Shown in pieces: positions 1 through 11,900 of a DNA stretch of 64,000 nt. The first letter of the stretch is position 1; the number at the start of each line of letters is the position of its first letter. Source of the DNA: Aedes albopictus (taxonomy: Eukaryota; Arthropoda; Insecta; Diptera; Culicidae); contig NC_085138.1 of NCBI RefSeq assembly GCF_035046485.1, positions 12,961,329 through 13,025,328 of the forward strand, read 5' to 3'. The notes under the pieces are model-generated. The model was not told the origin of the DNA. It saw only the letters and a program-made list of their open reading frames with translations, and searched no databases. Both the position numbers and the translations under genes were made by a program.

Positions 1-18
1 TAAGCTACCAGCATGCTA

Positions 19-1261
19 AAGCCTGTATCCACAATAATCTGGACACAGAAGTACGGCTGTAGCTCTGTAATGAATCGATAAATTGGCCAAATAACTGACT
101 GAGAACTCTTTGGTGTATGTTTATTATGTGTGCCAAATTTCATAAAAATCGATGCATTACTAAAAACAAACAGACGTGGTTTTAAGCATTTTGTACAATC
201 ATGAGTAATTTTCATTTTCATAATAGAGGCTTCTTTTACGCTACAGTTTAAAGCTCTGTGATGATAATAATGAAATTTCGTTAGCAGTTATGATACTTAT
301 AGCGACACTTTCTTGCAAAATTTCATCAACTTTGATCAATTGGTTTGAAGCTACTGGTGTTGATAGGAGTGAGTGTTAGTGAAATTTTTCGTGTTTTTCA
401 TGTGCTATGTTTGCCTATTCATAATTGGGTTCTTTAGGGGTATCCGGATTATTTCATAATCGGATTCTCCGCCCAAAAATTAGTCGAAATCCAAAATTTC
501 ATAATTTTTGGAGTCCGGGAACTATTTTTAAAATGCATTTAAAGTTTGTATGGGGAAAATTTTTTGTTCGGGTCGAACTGTCACTTTAACGATTGAACTG
601 TCATTCTATCCACGAAAATTAAAATTGTTTCGTTGATTAAACCATCAAAACAAAGGTGTTGGAATCCAATAAAATCACGTTATACTCAGAAAAATGAGCT
701 CTTTCGATTAGGCTATAGAGAATAGCAATATTTTATTCACTAAACAACCCAATTTTGCAAATTTTCATGAAATTTTCACAGAAGGTAGGTGATTATGTGT
801 ATATTATGCCTGCATAATTTGATGATTTTTGGTATAGTACTTTCAATAGTACAATCGAAACAATAGAGGGTGCTGACTTATTGCCGTCTGAGGGACTAAA
901 ATCACGTTCAGTCCCAATACATGTTTCGACTATAAAATTGTTGATAGTGCATCGATTTTTTTTTTGTATTATTCCTATGCAACAAATGTAGATTGAGAGG
1001 TTTGTGTTCAAAATTTCAGCCATTTCCTGCCAAATTCAAAAGTTATGGCACTGATAAGCAAAACTAGGGGCTATATACAATTCAATGGCGCAAATTCTAC
1101 TCTTTCATTGCTACAACAAAAAGTATTGCACTGATTCACATGAAATTTTGTAGGTGGAACACATCTTAAGATGTTATTAGGCCAAATTTGAGCAATTTTA
1201 ATGTATCTATTTCAGAATTACAGCTATATTTCTGTGTCCCGTTTATTGCGGATACAGGCTT
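19..1261. mobile_element. TA-flanked non-autonomous TIR element (1.24 kb)
   Basis: The left end beginning AAGCCTGTATCC recurs inverted at the right end (GGATACAGGCTT). The match continues for roughly 60-90 bp with interruptions (CACAATAA/CGCAATAA, GGACACAGAA). TA dinucleotides at 17-18 and 1262-1263 directly flank the ends and look like a TA target duplication, as made by Tc1/mariner-type elements. No transposase-like frame was seen inside, so it is called non-autonomous. Superfamily is inferred from the TA flanks only. Confidence 0.6.
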
Positions 1262-1263
1262 TA

Positions 1264-2834
1264 TCTATGAACTACGTCGTTGCTGTGGGATGCAACCAAT
1301 CACTGCATCCATCAACCGAGCTTGTTTCTTGTTATCGATTAAAATAAATTGATAAATTGAAGAAAATTTCTTGAAAAATTTCCTTTTTTCAATGTTTGAT
1401 TTGTGAATCAAAAACTCCCAACAATATGGGGAAAAAACAAAATTAGAAAAAATAAACATTATTTCCACGTTATCCCCGCTAAGTGAATTGCTTAGGTGTT
1501 TTTTTGTTGTTGTCACTAACCCTCTGTCTACTAGAGAACTGATACTGGTAGATCCTGATGAAATTTTTAGTTTTTCCTCTTCGCTCAACTTTACTCACCG
1601 TTATTTTTATTCCGGCCGTTGTCGTCGTTCGGCTGCAGCAGCTGCATCGTGCCTAGCACTCGCAAACGCCCGATATTTAGCATGTGGGTCATGTTGGCTT
1701 AGGACCAGAATCTAGTGATGATGTCGGACGATGCTTTTTCGGCACACTGCCGACGAGAAATTCGGAAATAGTGTGGGAGAACAAAAAATCTTAGTTGTGT
1801 CTAAAACGTATGTTAATTTATTGATGCTCATATTTTGGTGTTGAAATCATTTTGGCTCAAAGTAAATTTACAACAAAGACATTTTTTAACTGGTTTCAAA
1901 CATATGACTCAGTGTGTGTACGTTGGTTTAACGAGAAGAGGTTAGAATACTGTTGATGGTGTATTTTGACCGTTTTTACAAGCATGATTTTTCGTGCGAC
2001 TACCCTTATCTCTCCGTGCAACTGCCAGCATGGTTCAGGTATATTTGGCTAACGCCTTCAGAATGCTTTAAAAGCCGGCATTGTGTTATGCTATGTTTGG
2101 ATGTGATGTTTTACTTGCAGTATATAATGCGGTTTAGAAGGTCATGAGATGCAGACGGACTTTACATTGAACTTCATTCGAGCAGTCCATGGTACGCTCA
2201 CTACCGTAGAGTTGGAAAATCTTTTGTGTAAGCAGACCCGTCGGTCCCATCTTATCACCCATTACCGCCAGCGTTAATCGGGCAAAGTTCGTGCGATTAA
2301 ACACATCCACTCAAATGCAATAATGTAAGAGGTGCTGGCGGGCTGTGTAATGAACAGAGACTGCTCGGACCTTTCGCTCCTTGCCATGCTTCTTATGCCT
2401 GATGTTGGGTTCGAGAAGCATGAGGTCAGATGGAAAATCAAGTGGCTCTCGTTTGTCTAATTAATGAGTACAACGTTGTGTAATGGCGGCTGTGCTACGC
2501 CGTCTTAGTAATTGCAGCCAGAAGCGATAAAACTTACAACCTTGAACCTGTTCTGTTCCTACCCGCACATTTGCCTCGAGGTGCAATCCGAAAATGCAAG
2601 CTGTTGATAGATAATCAACCATTCTACCACCCACCCGTCTTTCGTAACGCGCACAGTAACCGAAAGTTGACCAAAACTTACCAGGTTGTTTCTCTTTTCG
2701 CATAAATTTTAGGGGGCCGATTGTTACGAACGTGATTTATTCGTCTCGTTAATAAGTTTTCAATGGACAGTCAGGCAGAAAAGAACGAAATATCCTCCAA
2801 CATTTAACGAGATGTCTTCTCCTCCCATTTTCAG
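1264..2834. other. Intronic or upstream DNA of the GPCR gene, no gene recognised
   Basis: Mixed-composition sequence left of the TM3 exon. Short open frames here have no recognisable domain. The upstream GPCR exons (extracellular domain, TM1-TM2) were looked for on the + strand and not convincingly found; one tempting stretch near 2121-2215 is discussed under rejected items. Confidence 0.5.
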
Positions 2835-2936
2835 AGTTGGTGTATTGCGCTTCACATCCTGTTGCATTATCTGATGTTGGTCAACTATTTCTGGATGTTC
2901 TGCGAGGGATTGCACCTGCACCTGGTGCTCGTGATA
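2835..2936 (+). CDS. GPCR exon with TM3
   Basis: 34 codons after the acceptor CATTTTCAG and before the donor GTAAGT. It starts SWCIALHILLHYLM, where the Cys is the conserved TM3 cysteine that bonds to extracellular loop 2. It ends EGLHLHLVLVI. Both boundaries are phase 0, and the next exon continues VFIKDAIAMRW as expected for intracellular loop 2. Confidence 0.88.
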
Positions 2937-5900
2937 GTAAGTATATATAGAGATACATTGTAGCAATGTGTGGATAACCTTCATTAAAAATGAATATTAA
3001 ACTTGAGAGGATATCCTGAAGATGATGGCCACGCCAAAGTTATTCCTGTATAATAGGTATCCATTATCGCTCTTCAACGTCCATCTACCACATTGTACTT
3101 TCTGTACTACTTGTAGTTGCTTGAAAGTCGAAAAACGCTTCAACTAGGTCAAACTATGGCTGACCGAGTAGATCTAATCAAATTTTTTTTTTTTGTTAAG
3201 GGACACTAATCCATTAGGATACCTATTTTTCTATGGGGCCGTTCATAAACCACGTAGACTTCTCGGGGGGAGGGGGTGGGTCTGGCCAAAGTCTACGCTC
3301 CATATAAATTTCAAAATTTTTGTATGGACAAAAGTCTACGAGGGGGAGGGGGGGTTGTTCTGAGATGGCCAAAATTTGGTCTACGTGGTTTATGAACAGC
3401 CTCTATGATTGTCATTGGTAAACTAGGATAACCAATATAATTTGAACCCCCATAAACTTGTAGAACCTCTGAGGGAACGTCCATAAATTACGTCACGATT
3501 TGAGGGGGGTGGGGGTTCAGTAAAGTGTGACAACCCATATAAAAATTTCAGAGATCTCATACAAAAAGTGTGACATAGGGGGGGGGGAGTGGGCGTTGAA
3601 AATGGGCAATTGGCAAATGGACGCAGATTTTATGAAAAGATAACGAAAATGTTTAGCATCATTCGCAAAATTAGGTTGCTCTGCACGGGCTGTAATCATT
3701 TTCTCACTGAAAACATCATGATTTGCCATGATTTTGTTTTGTCAATCTCGTCATCCGTGATTACGAAAAGAGAATGTAGTGCTGAGGAAACTTGCAGATG
3801 TAAACAAAAACGTTCATAATTCTAGCGCAATCAATTCGGCAAAGTTCGTCTAAACAGCCTTTGTCAATCAAGTGATTATCACCCTCATTCTTGTTTTCGA
3901 TCGAATCCACTTTCAAACAAAAATCGTTCGCATTCCCGTTTACGCCAGCAAAATCAAATGGCCTACTGAGTACTGATTCGATCGAATCAAAATCGTTCGA
4001 AAGTCGATACGTCCGTAAACAAGAATGAGGGTGTATAATGTGATCCAGCATATTCAAGTGACAGATGCTTCGAAAATAGTTTCAAATGGGTTTAAGGACA
4101 AGGTATTTGGAGTACATAGCTCAAATTTTCTAGAGCACCGTTTTTTAGAACCGTTGAACGGATTTGAATTAAAATGCATCACGCTGATGACAACCACTGA
4201 ACAATCAGCATGATGCTTTTTGATCCAAATCCGTTCACCGGTTCTTAAAAACGGTGCTCTAGAAAATATGAGCTATGTACTCAAAATACCTTGTCCTTAA
4301 ACACCGGGTGTGCAAATACCTAAGTGGGTTCAAAATTGATTGGGGTATACAAACAATAGAAAATGGGGCTTCAGAAATCAGTAATTGACACCGAATTTTC
4401 AACTAGAAATGGCCTTGCAAGTATTTTTAACGGACATAATAACATCATAATTATGTGTATCCATATCTGAATCTGTTTGATTTTGGCTTAAATTTAAACT
4501 AATGCCCCCCTAGGGGTCCAAAACTCGACCGTTGCCGTATATGATTCGCCTTGAACTTCCTTTATTAATCAGAGCTCGATAATATCTCGATGACGGTTCT
4601 TCCAATCTCGGGTCAATCTCGTCAGGCAACATTGATCGTGAAGCACCTTCAACAGAACGCCGATTTAATAAACTTGCAAAACCATCTCGACTATGATTAA
4701 ACTGGCACTAGGTTCAAGAATTTGCTGAGAAACCATAGGGGGCATCCATTTAGTACGTCACGCCAAAAATGGGATTATTCAACCCACCCCCCCCCCCCCC
4801 CCTCGTACGGGTTTTTCCTATACTTAATACATTGCTTGTCACACTTGTCACACTTTAGTACAAAATAAAACATAAATCAAACAAAATAATGTACATTTAC
4901 CTTTTTTAATGACATTTATTGTGTTAAAGAAACGTGGCTGCATCTTATTCTGTTGATTCACACCGTTCTCACTTCTAAAACATGCTTGCATCCCTATTGT
5001 GGTAAATTTTCTCCAAAATTTACGTTTTATGAAGTTTAACTTAAATATAACGGTAATTTTCAACGAAATCAGCCCAAGTTGAGCTTACTTGCAAACTTCT
5101 TACCATATAATCACTAAAATTGTATTGTTTTAGCCTTAGTATATCCATTTGGTACAATAGTGTGGAGAAAAGCTCAAAATTTATGAAATTCAAATAACTC
5201 AACGTACATTTGTACAGATGGGTAAATTATTGGTTAAATTGGGAAAAAATCCACAGCTCAGGTGAGATTTGAACTCACGACCCTTATTCGCTAGACAAGT
5301 GCTTTACCAACTAAGCTACCGAGCCAATTAATGACCCGGCAACTTAGTTGTCATAAGGTTCAATTCTAATCTCATCGATCTATATCATCTTCCCCTAAAC
5401 CGCAAATTCGCATCTTCCCCTAAACTCAAAATTTAACCTTATAGACTTTGTTTAGCTGCCGTAGAATTATTGTGTACTCCAAAAGGTACACATAATTGTC
5501 ATCCATGTCTGGGGTTCGGGTTGAGGAATTACAATTAAACACGACTGGTTGTCTTGATAGTCATAACATTTCTGTTTTATTTAAATCCGTATCGTACAAT
5601 CATCTCTCATCACCTTCTCTTTACTCTTCTCTCTCTTATGCTATGTATGTACATCATTTTAACCTACCAGTGGTCACTACAAGAATGAAAATTTTTTCGA
5701 ACATTTTTCTTGCGTGCCGGAGCAAACGGATTTCTGAACACAGAAGTGTACTGCTAGGCTTAAGGTGCCATTAGACTCTTTGTCATTTTGCCAAGTATTT
5801 GCCATAGAAATCTGACATTTATCCAAGGTTGCTATGATTAACGTTGTATATTGGTCATTTGTTGGGCTTATTGGCCAAATGTTTTCTAAATTTGTATTTT

Positions 5901-8900
5901 GTATAAGAACTTATTGGACACGGTGTACATATGTACTATAATCAGCCATTACATAGAAAAACGATTGTCGTAAAACTTGGGGGTTTGTAGTTCATCGAAA
6001 ATAATTGAACCCATATTTTTTTTAATTTCGTCATTAGGGTGACCAATTTTCAAATAGGGTGGTCCAAAAAATCAGGGTTTTGCAAAACTAGAAACTTTCA
6101 AAAACTCATAACTTTTGAACCAGTTGACCGATTTTAAACTTCTTTTTTGTTTGTTTGAAATACGTTGTTTTAAATACGTTGAAGGAACCAAATTGTGTTT
6201 AAATGTTTTTATGATCTCGGGACCCAAGGAACACCATGGTTTAATATTTTTTTATCTGAAAATTCAGGAAATTTGGCGTAATATATGAAAAATGCAGAGA
6301 TGTATGATTTTTGTTTTTGAGATATGATTTGTTTTTGGCACGGTAAAGGCTGGGTATGCTGCGCATTTCAGATCCCATTGTGATTCACTAGCCTCTGCCC
6401 AGCAACTCCTATCCCTACCTCCACGCGGTACCGGCCGGAAACTATGAGCAACCTTAGGGAAGATCGGGTAACCAACCCCGGTGGGACCTTTGGTCGTAGG
6501 CTGACAGGGAAGGGGGGGTTTGCTTCGGCAAACCTGAGCGTCTGTTCTCCAGGAGAAGCGGCTCACAACAGCGTCTGATCCCCATGTTAGGGGCGGCTGA
6601 TCTACGTCCGAGTGCCAGGGAAGGACTCTAAGCTCAACTGTGCACTATGGTCCTCCGGAAAGTAGGGGGTTGGTGTCAGGCCCTACGAGCCAGCCGTAAA
6701 AACCCATTGTAACGGAAAATCAGCAACAGAATAATACGAACCGAGACCAACGGCAACGACCCCAGCGAACAAAAAGGACTTGCGATTGGAAACTCGGTAC
6801 GTGGAACTGCCGATCTCTCAACTTCATTGGGAGCACCCGCATACTCGTCGATCTACTGAAGGACCGCGGGTTCGGCATCGTAGCGCTGCAGGAGGTGTGT
6901 TGGACAGGATCCATGGTGCGAACGTTTAGAGGTAATCATACCATCTACCAGAGCTGCGGCAACACACGCGAGCTGGGAACAGCTTTCATCGTGATGGGTG
7001 ATATGCAGAGGCGCGTGATCGGTTGGTGGCCGATCGACGAAAGAATGTGCAGGTTGAGGATCAAGGGCCGATTCTTCAACTTCAGCATAATAAACGTGCA
7101 CAGCCCACACTCCGGAAGTACTGATGATGACAAGGACGCATTTTACGCGCAGCTCGAACGCGAGTACGACCGCTGCCCAAGCCACGACGTCAAGATCATC
7201 ATAGGAGATTTGAACGCTCAGGTAGGCCAGGAGGAGGAATTCAGACCGACGATTGGTAAGTTTAGCGCCCACCAGCAAACGAACGAAAACGGCCTACGAC
7301 TCATTGATTTCGCCGCCTCCAAAAATATGGCCATACGTAGCACCTTTTTCCAACACAGCCTCCCTTATCGTTACACCTGGAGATCACCACAGCAGACGGA
7401 ATCTCAAATCGACCACGTTCTAATTGACGGACGGCACTTCACGCTATGTCTGAACTAGCAGATTATAAAATATAGCTTGAATAGTGATGTTTGGTGGAGA
7501 GAAACCCGATGTACATTCAAGTTTTATAATCTGCTGGTTCGGACATGGCGTGCACTTCTCCGACATTATCGACGTCAGGACCTATCGTGGCGCCAACATC
7601 GACTCCGACCACTATCTGGTAATGGTCAAACTGCGCCCAAAACTCTCCGTCATCAACAATGTACGGTACCGGCGACCGCCACGGTACAACCTAGAGCGAC
7701 TGAAGCAACCGGATGTCGCCTCAGCATACGCGCAGAATCTCGAAGCCGCGTTGCCAGACGAGGGCGAGCTCGATGAGGCCCCTCTAGAGGACTGCTGGAG
7801 TACAGTGAAAGCAGCCATCAACGACGCAGCCGAGAGCACCATTGAGTACGTGGAACGGAATCGACGAAACGAATGGTTCGACGAAGAGTGCAGAACGGTT
7901 TTGGAGGAGAAGAACGCAGCGAGGGCGGTAATGCTGCAGCTGGGGACTCGACAGAACGTGGAACGTTACAAACAGAAGCGGAAACAGCAGACCCGCCTCT
8001 TTCGAAAAAGCGAAAAAGCGCCGCCTGGAAGAAGCGGAGTGTGAAGAAATGGAACTGCTGTGCCGTTCCCAAGAAACACGGAAGTTCTATCAGAAGCTCA
8101 ATGCATCCCGCAACGGCTTCGTGCCGCGAGCCGAAATATGCAGGGATAAAGACGGAGGCCTCTTGACGGACGGACGTGAGGTGATCGAAAGGTGGAAGCA
8201 GCACTTCGATCAGCACCTGAACGGCGTGGAGAACGTAGGCACGGGAGCCCACGGCAACGGAAGGAACGACGACGCCAGTGCAGCGGAGGACGGAAATGAA
8301 CCAACTCCCACGCTGAGGGAAGTTAAGGATGCCATTCACCAGCTCAAAACCAACAAAGCGGCTGGTAAGGATGGAATCGCAGCTGAACTCATCAAGATGG
8401 GCCCAGAAAAGTTGGCCACCTGTCTGCATCGGCTGATAGTCAGGATCTGGGAAACCGAACAGCTACCGGAGGAGTGGAAGGAACGGGTAATCTGCCCCAT
8501 TCACAAGAAAGGCGACCTTTTGGAATGTGAGAACTTCAGGGCGATCACTATTTTGAATGCTGCCTACAAAGTGCTATCCCAGATCATCTTCCGTCGTCTG
8601 TCACCTAAAACAAATGAGTTCGTGGGAAGTTATCAAGCCGGCTTCATCGACGGCCGGTCGACAACGGACCAGATCTTTACCGTACGGCAAATCCTCCAGA
8701 AATGCCGTGAATACCAGGTCCCAACGCACCACCTGTTCATCGACTTCAAAGCGGCATACGATAGTATCGACCGCGCAGAGCTATGGAGAATCATGGACGA
8801 AAAAGGCTTTCCTGGGAAACTGACTAGACTGATTAAAGCAACGATGGACGGTGTGCAAAACTGCGTAAGGGTTTCGGGTGAACTATCCAGTTCATTCGTA

Positions 8901-11900
8901 ACTCGCCGGGGACTGCGACAAGGTGACGGACTCTCATGTCTACTCTTCAACATCGCGCTGGAAGGTGTGATGCGACGAGCCGGGCTCAACAGCCGGGGAA
9001 CGATTTTCACAAAATCCGGTCAATTTGTGTGCTTTGCGGATGACATGGACATTATCGCTAGAACATTTGGAACGGTGGCAGAACTGTACACCCGCCTGAA
9101 ACGTGAAGCAGCAAAGGTCGGACTGGTATCAGGTATCAGTAGGTCGGCTCTAGAGGCACGTTCTCCTCCATTTGGGAAATTTGTGCCATCGCCATAAACA
9201 CGAGCCTATTCATCATTTACCTGACGGAGAAGGGAAGGAAAAAGGATAGGAGATGGGAAAGGACAGGTAAGGGAATAGGATCGTCATACTCGCAAAAGCG
9301 TACCACAATGGGTTCACATAGCGTCCTGAAAAGGACACTGTAATAACGCATAAGCGTGCCACAATGGGTTCGAACAGCGCCCTGAGAAGGGCACTGTGAT
9401 AATGCATAAAGCGTAAAGAGAGCCTATAGCTGTTTACCACAGCGGGTCAAGAACAACAGAACGTCCTGAAGATTCAGGTTTCTGAAGTCAGTTTCACTTA
9501 ATAAGTGTTTCCCGAGTACTCGGAAACGCAATTGCGCAAAAGCTGGACAGTTACATATTAAATGATACGAAGTTCCATAATCGGATTCACAGCTATCACA
9601 TGCAAATGAATCAGCTTGCTGAATATTCGCCATGTGATAACTGAGTCGGCAGTGGCCAGTCAATGCTTTGACCAGCATGCTGCAATTCTGCTTTGACAGA
9701 TTTGTTAGATACTTTGCCACCCCTAGAGATGGCTCAGTACAATACAATTTTGTTTGACGACATGACTCCAAACTATTCCAGTATTGTTTGTGCTGAGTGG
9801 CAGCCCAGGTGTCAATCTGAAGCTTCACCCAACACTTGGATACCGGAATAGCTGGCTCAGGGCCAATGAAGTCATGTGATGCTCCAGTGCGAGCTAACTC
9901 ATCAGCCAATTCATTTCCAGCGATGGAAGAATGGCCAGGTACCCATACAAGGTGAACAGCGTTTGCTGAATTCAGCTCCTCAATTTGAGTTCGACAAGCG
10001 ATAACTATCTTCGACCTGGAGTTGGCCGAAGCAAGTGCTTTAATAGCAGCCTGGCTATCTGAACAGAAGTATATTACTTTGCCCATTACGTGCTGCTGAA
10101 GTGCTGATTGCACTCCGCACATAAGAGCAAAGATTTCGGCCTGAAAAACGGTGCAGTGTCTGCCAAGTGAATAAGACTGATACAGCCTTAGCTCACAAGA
10201 ATAAACACCAGCACCTGCTCGACCTTCTAGAAGGGAGCCATCAGTGTAACATACGATGCCGTCTGAAATACTTCTCTCCAGATAACCAGATGTCCACTCT
10301 TCCCGGGAAGGGAATTTCGTGGAAAATGTCCTATATGGAAAATTACAAGCAATTGTAAGATCACTTGGAGCAAGGACAACTTTGTCCCAATTCACCAAAA
10401 GTGGAAACAACGAGGTGTGTGTTGAACTGCGGTTCACAGGAGTTTCCTCTAGTGAACCGAGTACCCAGAGACGGTAAGTGCAAGAAAGTGCTTCTTGTTT
10501 GAGATGAATGTGTAGTGGGACAACGTCAAAGAGAACTTCGAGCGCTGCCGTGGGAGTTGAAGAAAACGCTCCAGACATCGCCATCAAGCACATCCTTTGG
10601 AGATGGCCTAACTTTGATTGGACCGTTCTCACTTCGCCCTTTTGCCACCACACAAGACATCCATAGGCCAATATTGGCCGAACAACAGTTGTGTAGATCC
10701 ATTTGATATACTTGGGTTTTAGACCCCAAGTTGTACCAAAGGTTTGCCGGCATTGCCCGAAGGCCATACAAGCTTTCTTGATTCTGAACTCAACATGAGG
10801 TGTCCAGGAAAGCTTGGAATCAAGAATGACTCCAACGTACTTTACCTGTTCAGTCACATTGATTTCAGAATCAAAGAGACGTAAAGTTCGAACACCATTA
10901 CGGTTTCGCTTTTCCGTGAAAAGAACAATAGATGTTTTACTCGGATTTACCGAAAGGCCATATTGGCGACACCAACCCTCAACTACCTGAAGAGCGTTTT
11001 GCATCAGGTCGAAAAGGGTGCTGATGCACATACCGACTAACAATGTTAGGTAGTCGTCGGCAAAACCATAAGTAGGAAAACCGCTATTATTGAGTTGCCT
11101 CAATAGCGTATCTGCTACGAGATTCCATAAAAGTGGTGATAAGACTCCCCCTTGGGGGCATCCACAAACACTCAATTTCCTAATCGCCGCTTGACGCAAT
11201 GTCGAGAAGAGATGTCGGTTTTTGAGCATTTGGTGAATCCAACTGGAAATCATTGGAGATATACCATGACCCCGTGCGGCTTCCAATATGGCATCGAAAG
11301 GCACGTTGTCAAAGGCACCCTCGATATCTAAGAAAACACCCAAGCAGGATTGCTTTTGAGCGAATGCCTTCTCGATATCGTAAACAACTTTGTGTAAAAG
11401 AGTCACAGTGGACTTTCCAGATTGGTAAGCATGTTGGTTCACATGAAGAGGCACATTGGCCAGATAAACATCACGGATGTGATGATCCACAATGCGTTCT
11501 AAGCATTTCAGAAGAAAAGAGGTCAAACTGATAGGTCTGAAGCTCTTTGCTTCTTCATACGACGCGCGACCCACTTTCGGAATAAACTTCACAGTAATAT
11601 CCCGCCAGGATTTGGGAATATACCCTGTAGCAAAACTGCAAACAAGTAGTTGTTTCAAAACATGTTTGAAATGATCAAATCCCTTCTGAAGCAAAATAGG
11701 ATAAATCCCATCTGCCCCAGGAGATTTGAAAGGAGCAAAGCTATTAAGTGCCCATTCAATCGATTCTAAAGTTATGATACTTCGAGCCGAAGCTAAAGAA
11801 TCATAACTACAAGAAAAGACATCAGGTTCATCCGAAGATGTAATATCCACACATCCGGGGAAGTGTGTACTGAATAAACATTCTAAAACTTCCTCATCAG

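Noticed and set aside
2110..2230. Possible TM1-TM2 exon of the GPCR (acceptor-like TTTACTTGCAG, then frames resembling FRRS and RCRRTLH)
   Set aside because: It needs at least one frameshift and then a stop, the following residues do not match class B TM2, and the rest of the receptor is intact. Probably coincidence.
7818..8429. 203-aa - strand ORF opposite the RTE element
   Set aside because: Shadow of the RTE coding strand.
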